NCBI GenBank assembly: GCA_963807465.1
Contig: CAWECB010000003.1
Location: 124,001-188,000, forward strand
Source of the DNA: CAWECB01 sp963807465
GTDB taxonomy: Bacteria > Patescibacteriota > Minisyncoccia > Minisyncoccales > Minisyncoccaceae
Reading direction: 5' to 3'
Length of the DNA stretch: 64,000 nucleotides
The first letter of the stretch is position 1. The number at the start of each line of letters is the position of its first letter. The position numbers were made by a program, and so were the translations under genes. Under the pieces are notes generated by a model. That model saw only the letters and a program-made list of their open reading frames with translations. It did not search any database and was not told the DNA's origin. Shown here in pieces: positions 19,205 through 27,462 of this stretch.

Positions 19205-20509
19205 ATGGATACAATTACCGAAAAAATAGTCATAGAAAAAGAACTGGAAACCGAATTCGAAAAGGACATCCACACCCTACCCGACCTTAAGAAAAAAGCC
19301 GAAGAAGTTGCACCAAAGGACGTTTCGATTCTTTTGAAGGCAATTCTTTCGGGAGCCATAATCCTCGACAGTTCGGATGTCCACCTCGAATCGACGCCCA
19401 ACGGCTCAACCCTAAGGACAAGAGTAGACGGAGTTCTCCAGGAGGTGACGACTTTTGATATACAAAGGCAGCAGAGGTTGGTTTCAAGAATAAAGCTTCT
19501 CTCGGGTCTGAAGCTAAACGTTGAAGACAAACCCCAAGATGGCAGATTCTCAATCGTCATTAATAGAGAAGTTGGAGATGAAGAAATCGAAGTGAGAGTT
19601 TCTACTCTCCCCACCGAATATGGGGAAACGATAGTTATGAGACTATTAAACCCCAAGAACTTGATCAGTCTCGAAGACCTGGGATTAAGAAAAGATCTCT
19701 ACCAGATATTTTCAATACAATCCGAAAGGCCGAACGGAATGATCATCGTCACTGGACCTACTGGATCCGGTAAAACTACCACGCTTTACGCATTTTTGAA
19801 GAAAATAAGGAGCTCGGAAATAAAAGTCATCACGATCGAAGACCCAATCGAGTACCACCTAAGCGGGATATCCCAAACCCAAGTCAACCCCAAAAAAGGA
19901 TATGATTTTGCGGCTGGACTGAAATCGATTGTAAGGCAGGACCCAGATGCGATACTTGTCGGAGAGATAAGGGATTTGGAAACGGCATCGATTGCCCTCC
20001 AGGCGGCCCTTACCGGGCACCTGGTCTTATCCACCCTCCACACCAACGACGCAGCTGGAACGATTGCTAGGCTCCAGGCATTGGGAGAAAAGCCGGTCAA
20101 TATCGCTCCAGCCATCAACGTCGCCATCGCCCAGAGGTTAGTAAGGAAAGCCTGCCCCAAGTGCATGGAGATGAAACCAATGTCAGATGACGTATATGAA
20201 GAGATGAAAAAAGAATTGGGAAGCCTCCCTAAAAATACAGATATGCCCGAACTTAAGCCGGGGATGAATATTGCCGTTATTAAAGGATGCGAACATTGCA
20301 ACTTCACCGGATACAAAGGCAGAATAGGAATATTCGAAGCGTTAATAATCGATGACGAAATACAAGATTTTATCCTGACCTCCCCTTCTTCTTCTGCCCT
20401 GCAGAAACTGGCCGTCAAAAAAGGAATGACCTTAATGAAACAGGACGGACTCATAAAAGTTCTAGAGGGAATGACCACTATGGAAGAAGTTAAAAGGGTT
20501 GTGGGGTAA
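19205..20509 (+). CDS. pilB: Type IV pilus/type II secretion assembly ATPase PilB/GspE-like
   Basis: 434 residues. The N2 domain has SDVHLESTPNGSTLRTRVDG. Walker A is VTGPTGSGKTTTLYAFL, the Asp box ITIEDPIEYHLSGISQTQVN, Walker B AILVGEIRDLETASIALQAA and the His box LVLSTLHTNDAAGTIARL. The zinc-binding tetracysteine is CPKCMEM...CEHCNFTGYKG. It is shorter than full-length PilB because the N-terminal N1 domain is missing. It powers assembly of type IV pili, and the other pil genes are not in this window. Confidence 0.93.
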   Translation: MDTITEKIVIEKELETEFEKDIHTLPDLKKKAEEVAPKDVSILLKAILSGAIILDSSDVHLESTPNGSTLRTRVDGVLQEVTTFDIQRQQRLVSRIKLLSGLKLNVEDKPQDGRFSIVINREVGDEEIEVRVSTLPTEYGETIVMRLLNPKNLISLEDLGLRKDLYQIFSIQSERPNGMIIVTGPTGSGKTTTLYAFLKKIRSSEIKVITIEDPIEYHLSGISQTQVNPKKGYDFAAGLKSIVRQDPDAILVGEIRDLETASIALQAALTGHLVLSTLHTNDAAGTIARLQALGEKPVNIAPAINVAIAQRLVRKACPKCMEMKPMSDDVYEEMKKELGSLPKNTDMPELKPGMNIAVIKGCEHCNFTGYKGRIGIFEALIIDDEIQDFILTSPSSSALQKLAVKKGMTLMKQDGLIKVLEGMTTMEEVKRVVG

Positions 20510-20511
20510 AC

Positions 20512-20678
20512 AAAAAGCGCCCTATTGGGCGCGAGAATAATTCCTGAACTGGGGGCCAAACATTAGCGATAGGGCTAAGCTAAGAAATTCCCCGAGGAGC
20601 AACCCAGTCGAAACCAAATTGTCCGTTAACTAAGGGAAAATCCTACCCCCAGTACAAGAATCATTCATTTTTGCGAAC
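20512..20678 (-). ncRNA. Probable structured small RNA of unknown class
   Basis: A minus-strand transcription unit with no open frame. A consensus-like promoter (20713-20685) lies upstream and an intrinsic terminator (20532-20512) downstream, predicting an RNA of about 165 nt. A long closing stem is visible: 20646-20653 pairs perfectly with 20548-20555 (ACTGGGGG/CCCCCAGT), and after one T-T mismatch a further 8 pairs follow. Inside, GGATTTTCCC can pair with GGGGAATTTC, there is an apical hairpin with loop TTTCGA, and a small hairpin TTAGC-CCTATC-GCTAA lies on the 3' side. The rod with a side hairpin recalls 6S RNA architecture, but no diagnostic motif was found for 6S, SRP, RNase P or tmRNA. 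Confidence 0.55.
20517..20532 (-). terminator. Intrinsic terminator of the minus-strand small RNA
   Basis: Minus strand GCGCCC-AATA-GGGCGC followed by TTTTT (20516-20512). The T-run lies on the minus-strand side only, so it serves the small RNA rather than pilB. Confidence 0.7.
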
Positions 20679-20684
20679 GTTAGT

Positions 20685-20713
20685 AAGATAACACAGTTTA
20701 AAATGTCTGTCAA
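20685..20713 (-). promoter_or_regulatory. Promoter of the minus-strand small RNA
   Basis: TTGACA (20713-20708), exactly 17 bp, TATCTT (20690-20685) with an upstream TGt, i.e. extended -10. It reads away from ruvB and its -35 lies within the first codons of ruvB. Confidence 0.6.
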
Positions 20714-21728
20714 GAGCTTCTCCCCACAATTCAATGATGATGAAAATGACGAGGAAATCATAGACTCCACCTTGAGGCCACGCCGATGGGAGGAATATAT
20801 CGGCCAGGAAAGGATAAAAAGAAACCTAAGGGTCATGATCGACGCCGCGAAAAAAAGAACCGAAGTTCCGGATCACATGCTTTTCTATGGTCCAGCTGGT
20901 TTAGGTAAGACCACCCTCGCTCATTTGCTCGCTAAAGAGGCGGGAGCGAACATAAGGGCGACGTCGGGGCCGGTGATAGAAAAGTCGGGAGACCTGGTTG
21001 CGCTTTTGACCAACTTGAACGAGGGCGACATCCTCTTCATCGACGAGTGCCACAGGCTGAGCCACTTTGTCGAAGAATATCTCTATTCGGCCATGGAGGA
21101 CTACAAACTGAATCTCATTTTGGGGAAGGGGCCGATGGCGAAAAGCATCGACCTAAAGCTGCCGAAGTTTACTTTAATCGGAGCGACCACTCGATTGGAT
21201 CTGATTTCCTCTCCCTTGAGAAGTAGGTTCGGCGCAATCTTCCAATTAAACTTCTATGAAGAGAAAGAGGTAGAAGAAATCATAAGGAGGTCTGCCAAGA
21301 TATTAGATATCGGCATTGATGAAAGCGCAATCAAGGAAATTGCCAAAAGATCAAGGTTTACTCCAAGAATCGCGAACAAGCTTTTGAAAAGAGTAAGGGA
21401 CTTTGCGCAGATAGAGGGAGAAGGAAAAATAACCGAGGGCATCGCCAGAAAAGCATTGGATTTCCTAGAAGTCGACGAAATGGGACTTGAGCCTGCCGAT
21501 AGGAAGATAATCGAGGTCATCATCAAGAAGTTCGGTGGAGGGCCGGCCGGACTCCAGGCGTTGTCCGCCGCCACTTCCGAGGAAAAGAATGCCATTTTGG
21601 ACATTTACGAACCGTACTTAATACAGCTGGGGTTGATTAGGAGAACCCACAAAGGAAGAACTGCCACCAAAGCGGCTTACGAACATTTGAACATGGAATA
21701 TCCGGGAGAACAGGAAAAACTCATTTAA
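20703..21728 (+). CDS. ruvB: Holliday junction branch migration ATPase RuvB
   Basis: 341 residues. RPRRWEEYIGQERIKRNLRV, Walker A FYGPAGLGKTTLAHLLAKE, Walker B ILFIDECHRLSHFVEEYLY, sensor 1 FTLIGATTRLDLISSPLR and the C-terminal winged helix ending LIQLGLIRRTHKGRTATKAA are all diagnostic. The Walker B box reads DECH instead of the more common DEIH. It works with RuvA (11.7 kb) and RuvC (23.7 kb), the three genes being split here. A small RNA unit reads out of its 5' end on the other strand. Confidence 0.96.
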   Translation: MSVKSFSPQFNDDENDEEIIDSTLRPRRWEEYIGQERIKRNLRVMIDAAKKRTEVPDHMLFYGPAGLGKTTLAHLLAKEAGANIRATSGPVIEKSGDLVALLTNLNEGDILFIDECHRLSHFVEEYLYSAMEDYKLNLILGKGPMAKSIDLKLPKFTLIGATTRLDLISSPLRSRFGAIFQLNFYEEKEVEEIIRRSAKILDIGIDESAIKEIAKRSRFTPRIANKLLKRVRDFAQIEGEGKITEGIARKALDFLEVDEMGLEPADRKIIEVIIKKFGGGPAGLQALSAATSEEKNAILDIYEPYLIQLGLIRRTHKGRTATKAAYEHLNMEYPGEQEKLI

Positions 21729-21756
21729 TTGACAAACTATTTTACGGGTGTAAAAT
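21729..21756 (+). promoter_or_regulatory. Promoter of the FBP aldolase/phosphatase gene
   Basis: TTGACA (21729-21734) immediately after the ruvB stop, 16-bp spacer, TAAAAT (21751-21756). A second -10-like TATAAT overlaps at 21756-21761 but at 21 bp from the -35. The leader would be about 25 nt and has no clear Shine-Dalgarno site. Confidence 0.55.
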
Positions 21757-21786
21757 ATAATCAACATAATACTTAATTTAAAAAAT

Positions 21787-22916
21787 ATGGCTAAAAAAAC
21801 TAAAGAACCGAGTAAGAATAAAACGACGATTACCGCCATCAAGGCGGATATCGGCAGTATCGGTGGACACATAAAGCCGAGTGCAAGGGTTTTGGAGGCG
21901 GTAGAAGAATATATAAGCCAGAACCAGAAAGGGCTGCTCATCGATTACAGGATAACCTTTACCGGAGACGACATCGCCATTCTTTGCACTCACAAACAGG
22001 GAAAGGAAAACAGCGCCATCCATAAGTTGGCCTGGGATGCGTTCAAGTTTGGAACGGAAATAGCCAAGGATCAGGGGCTTTATGGGGCTGGTCAAGATTT
22101 ATTGAAGGATGCTTTCTCGGGAAACGTAAAAGGCCTCGGACCTGCAGTTTGCGAACTCGAATTTATTGAAAGACCCAACGAGCCGGTAATGTTCTTCGCC
22201 GCGGATAAGACGGACCCAGGAGCATATAATCTCCCGCTTTATCTTTCTTTCCTCGACCCAATGCATTGTTCGGGCCTAATCCTCTCCCCTAATATGGCTA
22301 AGGGATTCCGATTCGACATCATGGATGTTTCATACACCAAATCGGACAAAATAATTTCCCTGAATGCCCCAGAAGAAACATACGACATTGCCGCACTATT
22401 AAGAGATCCTGAAAGATTCGTAATCGAAAAGATTGTCTCAAGAGAGACGGGAGAACAGGCAGCGCGGTAAGCACGACCAGGCTGAGGAATATCGCTGGGA
22501 AATATACGGGTAAAGATGACCCAATCGCCCTGGTAAGAACCCAAGGAGCCTTCCCTGCCACAGGAGAAATTCTTTCTCCTTACCAGATCGGACCTTACGT
22601 AGCTGGATTCATGAGAGGAAGCCACACTGGACCCCTAATGCCAGTTAAGCAAAAATGTCCGACCTCTTTCTTCGACGGTCCGCCCCTCGTTTCCTGCGCC
22701 GCTTACTGCGTACACAATGGGAAGCTCACCGAAGCGGTCGATGCTTTCGACCATCCTTTCTGGGATCACGTGAGAGACCACGTTTCCCAAAAGGCAATAG
22801 AGATTAGGAAACAGGGATTCTTCGGCAACGCCATGCTTCCCTACAGCGAACTCGAATACGGCGGTATCGTCGACAAGATGAAAAAATTGGAAAAGAGATT
22901 CGAAATAAGAAACTAA
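21787..22916 (+). CDS. fbp: Archaeal-type bifunctional fructose-1,6-bisphosphate aldolase/phosphatase, one frame break
   Basis: Reads TTITAIKADIGSIGGHIKPS (the metal-binding Asp and Ser-Ile-Gly-Gly-His signature of FBPA/P), FTGDDIAILCTH, GAGQDLLKDAFSGNVKGLGP and DPMHCSGLILSPNM. After a frame change near 22465-22475 come RLRNIAGKYTGKDDPIALVR, GAFPATGEILSPYQIGPYVA, GSHTGPLMPV and EYGGIVDKMKKLEKRF. In archaea and deep-branching bacteria this single enzyme condenses triose phosphates and dephosphorylates the FBP, giving a unidirectional gluconeogenic step. The span of 1130 bp fits the usual 365-385 residues with one base lost or two gained. The break lies between well-conserved blocks and is probably a sequence error. 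Confidence 0.88.
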
Positions 22917-22922
22917 AAGAAA

Positions 22923-22948
22923 ATCCCGCGCAGAGCGGGATATTTCTT
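22923..22948 (+). terminator. Intrinsic terminator after fbp
   Basis: ATCCCGC-GCAGA-GCGGGAT followed by a moderately T-rich tail, 6 bp past the fbp stop. Confidence 0.65.
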
Positions 22949-23008
22949 TGTGTTGAATTTTTACTGTTTTTAGGTTAATATCAATTCATAAAAATCAATG
23001 AAACAAAC

Positions 23009-23722
23009 ATGAGCGGACATTCCCATTTCCATAATATTAAACTGAAAAAGGGTGCTGAGGACGCCAAGAAAAGCAAGACATTTTCCAAGCTTTCAAAAGA
23101 AATCTCCATCGCTGCAAAGGATGGAGGATCTGATGTGGTGTTCAATGCCAAATTGAGGTCGGCTGTTGAAAAGGCCAAATCAATGAATATGCCCGCCGAC
23201 AGCGTTGAAAAGGCCATCAAAAAAGGTTCTGGAGAACTGGAAGGCTTTTCATATGAGGAATTTTTTATAGAGGCCTACGGGCCGGGAGGAACCGCCTTCA
23301 TAATTGAAGGGATTACCGATAATAAAAACAGGACCCTGGGAGAGATAAAATTAATATTGACCCAAAGGGGCGGAAAACATGTAAACGAGGGAGGCATTAA
23401 ATGGATGTTCGAAAAGATGGGCGTTATCTCAGTTGATGCTTCGAATAAAAATAAGGAAGAGGTCGAATTGGCCGCAATCGAGGCGGAAGCCGAAGATGTT
23501 GACTGGCAGGAAAACCTCCTTTATGTCTATACTAAGCCTGAAAATTTGGAAAAAACCAAAAAAGTACTAGAAGAAAAAAAACTAAAGATTGAATCTTCTG
23601 ATTTGGAATGGGTTCCCAAGGAAAACATTTCCATTAGCGATGAAATAAAAGAAAAGAACCAAAAACTATTCGAATCCTTAGACGAAAACGACGACGTGCA
23701 AAATATATATACCAACATATGA
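23009..23722 (+). CDS. YebC/PmpR-family protein
   Basis: 237 residues: MSGHSHFHNIKLKKGAEDAK, FSKLSKEISIAAKDGGSD, AVEKAKSMNMPADSVEKAIK, the domain II segment EEFFIEAYGPGGTAFIIEGI with DNKNRTLGEIK, and WMFEKMGVI. The family includes DNA-binding regulators and proteins that relieve ribosome stalling at proline runs; sequence alone does not choose between them. It overlaps ruvC by 4 bp, the classic yebC-ruvC linkage. Confidence 0.93.
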   Translation: MSGHSHFHNIKLKKGAEDAKKSKTFSKLSKEISIAAKDGGSDVVFNAKLRSAVEKAKSMNMPADSVEKAIKKGSGELEGFSYEEFFIEAYGPGGTAFIIEGITDNKNRTLGEIKLILTQRGGKHVNEGGIKWMFEKMGVISVDASNKNKEEVELAAIEAEAEDVDWQENLLYVYTKPENLEKTKKVLEEKKLKIESSDLEWVPKENISISDEIKEKNQKLFESLDENDDVQNIYTNI

Positions 23723-24198
23723 TAATTTTGGGCATCGACCCTGGAACGGCCACTACCGGATTCGGCATAATCGGCTACAAAAAGAAACGATTGGACTGCA
23801 TAAACTACGGGGCTATTGAGACCTCGCCCAAGCATAATGCCGGAGAAAGATTGAAACAGCTCAATTTCGATTTGGATCAGCTACTGAAAGAATACGGACC
23901 CGATATGGCTGCGGTAGAAAGCTTATATTTTTTTAAAAATCTAAAGACGGCTATGCCGGTAAGCCAGGCAAGAGGGGTCATAATCTACACTCTCGCCAAA
24001 AGGAATATCCCTATTATCGAATACACGCCCCTACAGGCAAAGATAGCCGTAACTGGATACGGGAAAGCGACGAAGACGCAGGTGCAAAAAATGGTCAAGA
24101 ATATCTTAAACCTTGATAAGGTGCCGAAGCCGGATGATGCCGCCGACGCACTAGCGATCGCCATCTGTTGCGCGGAGAATAATAAGTTTAGCTACTAA
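23719..24198 (+). CDS. ruvC: Holliday junction resolvase RuvC
   Basis: 159 residues. The catalytic acidic residues are in MIILGIDPGTATTGFGII (Asp), DMAAVESLYFFKN (Glu) and VPKPDDAADALAIAICC (Asp-Asp). The conserved GYGKATKTQVQKMV loop is present. It cuts four-way junctions resolved with RuvAB. ATGA overlap with yebC. The 3' end overlaps convergent tyrS by 4 bp. Confidence 0.95.
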   Translation: MIILGIDPGTATTGFGIIGYKKKRLDCINYGAIETSPKHNAGERLKQLNFDLDQLLKEYGPDMAAVESLYFFKNLKTAMPVSQARGVIIYTLAKRNIPIIEYTPLQAKIAVTGYGKATKTQVQKMVKNILNLDKVPKPDDAADALAIAICCAENNKFSY

Positions 24199-25403
24199 AC
24201 GATTTTCTTGAAGTGTCTTTTGCCGGACTGGACAACCATTCCTTTTTTTATTTCCACCCCTCCCTTAGAATCACGGAGAATATCTATCTTACCATTTAAG
24301 ATAATTTTTACACCACCCTGGTCTATAAGTCTCTTCGCCTCGCTCTTTGACTTGGCCAGCCCTAATATTACCAAGAACTCCTGGGCCTCCATCCTACACT
24401 CTCCTAGGCTCACTCCTTCTATCTCTGAGGGAAGCTGCTTATCTTCAAAAACTTGTTCAAATTCTTCTTCCGCCCTATTGGCAGTATTTTCGTCGTAAAA
24501 ATATCTGATAATTTCCTTGGCCAATATCTTTTTGATGTCTTTGGGATTAACCGATTTGCTATCCAGATTATTCTTAAATTCCCTTACTTGTTCCGTTGAT
24601 ATCCTTGTACACGACTCAAAGTATCCAATAATCAATTCGTCCCGTAAGGTCATTAGCTTGCCGAACATATCCTTGGGCTCGTCGATGATATTAATGACAT
24701 TGCCCCACGAGGTAGACATCTTTCTTCCATCAAGTCCATATATCATCTTTAGGGTCATAATGTCTTGGGGTTCCTGATCGAACATTCTCTGTAATTCTCT
24801 GCCCGCCTTAAGATTGAACAGCTGGTCGAACCCCCCCAATTCTAAATCCGACCTTATAGCAACCGAGTCATAGCCTTGGAAGACAGGATACATTAATTCG
24901 TGCAGTCCGATCGGCTTTCCCTCATCCCACCTTTCTTTAAAGTTTCTCCTCTGTATCATCTGCTGGGCCGTAAAATCCATGCACAACCTGACTAATTCCT
25001 GCGCTTTCATTTTTCCGAACCACTCTCTATTGTGTCTCACTTCGACTTTCTTTATATCTAAAATTTTGCTTATCTGCGAAAGATAATTTTTCATATTCTC
25101 CCCGACCTCCTTTTCGGTTAGAGGCCTCCTCATTGAAGTCTTATCCGAAGCATCGCCGATGAGAGCTGTGAAGTCTCCAATGATCAGGGTTATCTTATGT
25201 CCTAAGTCTTGGAAATCTTTCAGCTTCATTAGAATGGTCGCCCTTCCCAAATGAATATTAGGCCCGGTCGGATCGATACCGAACTTTATATTTAGCCTCT
25301 CGCCCGACATTAGCTTCTTTTTGAGGCCCTCTCTATCTATAATATCCTCCGTTCCCCTGCTTAATGCCTCTTCTATTTTTCTTTCGTCTGTTATTATTTT
25401 CAT
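24195..25403 (-). CDS. tyrS: Tyrosyl-tRNA synthetase
   Basis: 402 residues, class I synthetase of the TyrRS type. FGIDPTGPNIHLGRATILMK contains the HIGH equivalent HLGR, and MIYGLDGRKMSTSWGN contains KMSTS. The C-terminal S4 RNA-binding domain is EFLVILGLAKSKSEAKRLID with GGVKIILNGK. The segment FGKMKAQELVRLCMDFTAQQ is typical of the TyrRS subgroup with a compact anticodon-binding domain. Divergent from the penicillin-binding protein gene; its promoter is not clear. Confidence 0.93.
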   Translation of the reverse strand: MKIITDERKIEEALSRGTEDIIDREGLKKKLMSGERLNIKFGIDPTGPNIHLGRATILMKLKDFQDLGHKITLIIGDFTALIGDASDKTSMRRPLTEKEVGENMKNYLSQISKILDIKKVEVRHNREWFGKMKAQELVRLCMDFTAQQMIQRRNFKERWDEGKPIGLHELMYPVFQGYDSVAIRSDLELGGFDQLFNLKAGRELQRMFDQEPQDIMTLKMIYGLDGRKMSTSWGNVINIIDEPKDMFGKLMTLRDELIIGYFESCTRISTEQVREFKNNLDSKSVNPKDIKKILAKEIIRYFYDENTANRAEEEFEQVFEDKQLPSEIEGVSLGECRMEAQEFLVILGLAKSKSEAKRLIDQGGVKIILNGKIDILRDSKGGVEIKKGMVVQSGKRHFKKIV

Positions 25404-25490
25404 ATTATTTTTCTGCCAGGAACTAAGCTAGAGTTAATGTTTACTGAAATAATTCATTGTCCATTAATGTATATAATAAAGCATATTCCC

Positions 25491-25517
25491 TTGTATGTAA
25501 ATACTTTAAATGATAAT
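25491..25517 (+). promoter_or_regulatory. Weak candidate promoter for the penicillin-binding protein gene
   Basis: TTGTAT (25491-25496), 15-bp spacer, GATAAT (25512-25517), with the ATG at 25526, again implying an almost leaderless message. Spacing is short, so confidence is low. Confidence 0.3.
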
Positions 25518-25525
25518 ATCAAAGC

Positions 25526-27448
25526 ATGAAAAAAGAACCTAAACCAAAGAGGTTTTCTTTATTAAAGACCGCCCTTACGGCCCTGTTTTTCGTTATTCTA
25601 TTCTTTACAGCGCTCTTCTTTTACTTCCTGAAAGACCTTCCGAGACCCCAGGTTTTTACCGAAGCGCAGATAAACCAATCGACCAAAATCTACGACCGCA
25701 CGGGAAAAATACTCCTGTCGAGTATTTATGGAGAAGAGAACAGGACATACGTCCCTTTGTCGCAAATACCTGATACGATGCAAAAAGCGATCATCGCAAC
25801 CGAGGACGCCAATTTTTACAAGCATTTCGGAATAGATTTTATGAGTATTTTAAGGGCAGTCAAGGCAGACATCGTGACCGGAAGCACGGACCAAGGTGCG
25901 TCAACCATCACTCAGCAACTAATACGCTCCACTTTTTTAACTCCCGACAAAACCATAGAAAGAAAAGTAAAGGAAATAGTACTCTCAATCGAACTCGATC
26001 GGGAATACCCGAAGAACCAGATACTCGAATGGTATCTAAACCAGGTACCTTTCGGAGTCAATATTTACGGGGTACAGGAGGCCTCTCTTACTTATTTCCA
26101 GAAATCGGCAGACAGCTTGGACCTCGCCCAGTCGGCACTTTTGGCGGCCATAGTCCAGGCCCCGAGCTATTATTCTCCTTACGGTTCGCATTTAAATGAG
26201 CTTCTCTCCAGAAAAGATTACGTATTAGACAGAATGGAACAGGAACATTATATCACCGTAGAACAGAGGGACGCGGCCAAAAAAGAAGTGCTAACTTTCA
26301 GCAAGACCCCGAATACGCTGGCCGTCCATTTCGTCGATTATGTAAAACAGCAGATAGAAAACATGTATGGCGCTGACTTTCTGGACGTCAAAGGATTGAA
26401 GATATATACGACCCTAGATTGGAACTTGCAGCAGGCAGCGGAAGCATCCATTAAAGACAATGTGGCGAAAAACAAAATACGCTTTGGGGCATATAATTCC
26501 GCCCTTGTGGCCATTGACCCGCACACAGGAGAAATACTTTCTATGGTGGGCTCTGCAGACCCATACGGCGAACCATATCCCAAGGGGTGCGACCCGGCGA
26601 CAAACTGCAAATTCGTACCCAGCTTTAATGTGGCCACCGACGGACCAGGGAGACAGCCGGGATCGTCTTTTAAGCCTTTTGTTTACGCTGAAGCTTTCGT
26701 GAAGGGGTATAACGACAAAACAACCGTTGTCGACGAACTAACCGATTTCGGGGTGTGGGGCGGAAAGGACTATATCCCCGTGAATTATGACGGAAAATTC
26801 AGAGGAACAGTCACACTAAGAGATGCTCTGGCCCAATCGTTGAACGTTCCGTCCGTTAAAGTTTTAAAGGATTTTGCGGGACTGGATGACAGCATCGCTC
26901 TGGCCAAAAAGATGGGCATAACCACTTTAAACCAGCCCCCTGGATATTACGGACTAGCTTTGGTTTTGGGCGGAGGAGAGGTACACCTATTAGATATGGT
27001 TTCGGCTTATGGGGTCTTTGACAATGACGGATACAAGATCGATCCTTCGGCAATCATGAAAATCGAGGATGCCGACGGAAACGTCATTTACCAAAACCAA
27101 AAAACTCCGAGAAAGGTTTTGTCGTCCGATGTCTGCAATATGATTACGGATATCCTGTCGGATAACAATGCCAGGATGCCGATATTCGGCCCCAATTCCA
27201 ATCTGAGATTTGATGACTATAAAGTTTTTGCCAAAACTGGCACGACCCAGAATAATGTCGATGGGTGGGTAGTCGGTTGCACGGTCGACACTTGTGTCGG
27301 GGTATGGTCGGGCAATAATGATAATACTCCCATGGTTGGAGGGGTTGGAGAGTCTGCTTCGGGCCCGGCATGGAGAAGTATTATAGAAAAAAGCGTAGAA
27401 CTAAAGCAGCAGGAAAGCACGCCGACGGAACAAAAAAGCGCGAATTGA
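25526..27448 (+). CDS. Class A penicillin-binding protein (glycosyltransferase + transpeptidase)
   Basis: 640 residues. A cytoplasmic basic tail and one membrane helix (about 14-36) come first. The GT51 domain has the catalytic EDANFYKHFGID (Glu93), GASTITQQLIR (124-134) and RKVKEIVLSIELDREYPKNQ. The transpeptidase domain has SSFK (Ser380-Lys383), SLN (438-440) and KTGTT (570-574). It therefore polymerises and crosslinks peptidoglycan outside the membrane. Length is short for PBP1a because no extra OB domain is present. MurE-like ligase in the window supports a peptidoglycan wall. A bidirectional terminator follows. Confidence 0.95.
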   Translation: MKKEPKPKRFSLLKTALTALFFVILFFTALFFYFLKDLPRPQVFTEAQINQSTKIYDRTGKILLSSIYGEENRTYVPLSQIPDTMQKAIIATEDANFYKHFGIDFMSILRAVKADIVTGSTDQGASTITQQLIRSTFLTPDKTIERKVKEIVLSIELDREYPKNQILEWYLNQVPFGVNIYGVQEASLTYFQKSADSLDLAQSALLAAIVQAPSYYSPYGSHLNELLSRKDYVLDRMEQEHYITVEQRDAAKKEVLTFSKTPNTLAVHFVDYVKQQIENMYGADFLDVKGLKIYTTLDWNLQQAAEASIKDNVAKNKIRFGAYNSALVAIDPHTGEILSMVGSADPYGEPYPKGCDPATNCKFVPSFNVATDGPGRQPGSSFKPFVYAEAFVKGYNDKTTVVDELTDFGVWGGKDYIPVNYDGKFRGTVTLRDALAQSLNVPSVKVLKDFAGLDDSIALAKKMGITTLNQPPGYYGLALVLGGGEVHLLDMVSAYGVFDNDGYKIDPSAIMKIEDADGNVIYQNQKTPRKVLSSDVCNMITDILSDNNARMPIFGPNSNLRFDDYKVFAKTGTTQNNVDGWVVGCTVDTCVGVWSGNNDNTPMVGGVGESASGPAWRSIIEKSVELKQQESTPTEQKSAN

Positions 27449-27460
27449 TCGCGCTTTTTT
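27432..27460. terminator. Bidirectional terminator between PBP and dnaN
   Basis: AAAAAAGCGCG-loop-CGCGCTTTTTT, a near-perfect symmetric hairpin overlapping the last codons of the PBP gene and lying 3 bp before the dnaN stop on the other strand. Confidence 0.85.
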
Positions 27461-27462
27461 AA

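Noticed and set aside
19205..20509. pilB as part of the 32-45 kb secretion locus
   Set aside because: Its motor type (GspE/PilB with tetracysteine) belongs to type IV pili, not to VirB-type secretion, and it lies 12 kb away with unrelated neighbours.
20512..20678. tmRNA or two-piece tmRNA on the minus strand
   Set aside because: A TTTGGTTTCGACTGGG stretch resembles the tmRNA 5' end, but there is no tRNA-like 3' end, no plausible tag ending in LAA, and the unit is only about 165 nt.
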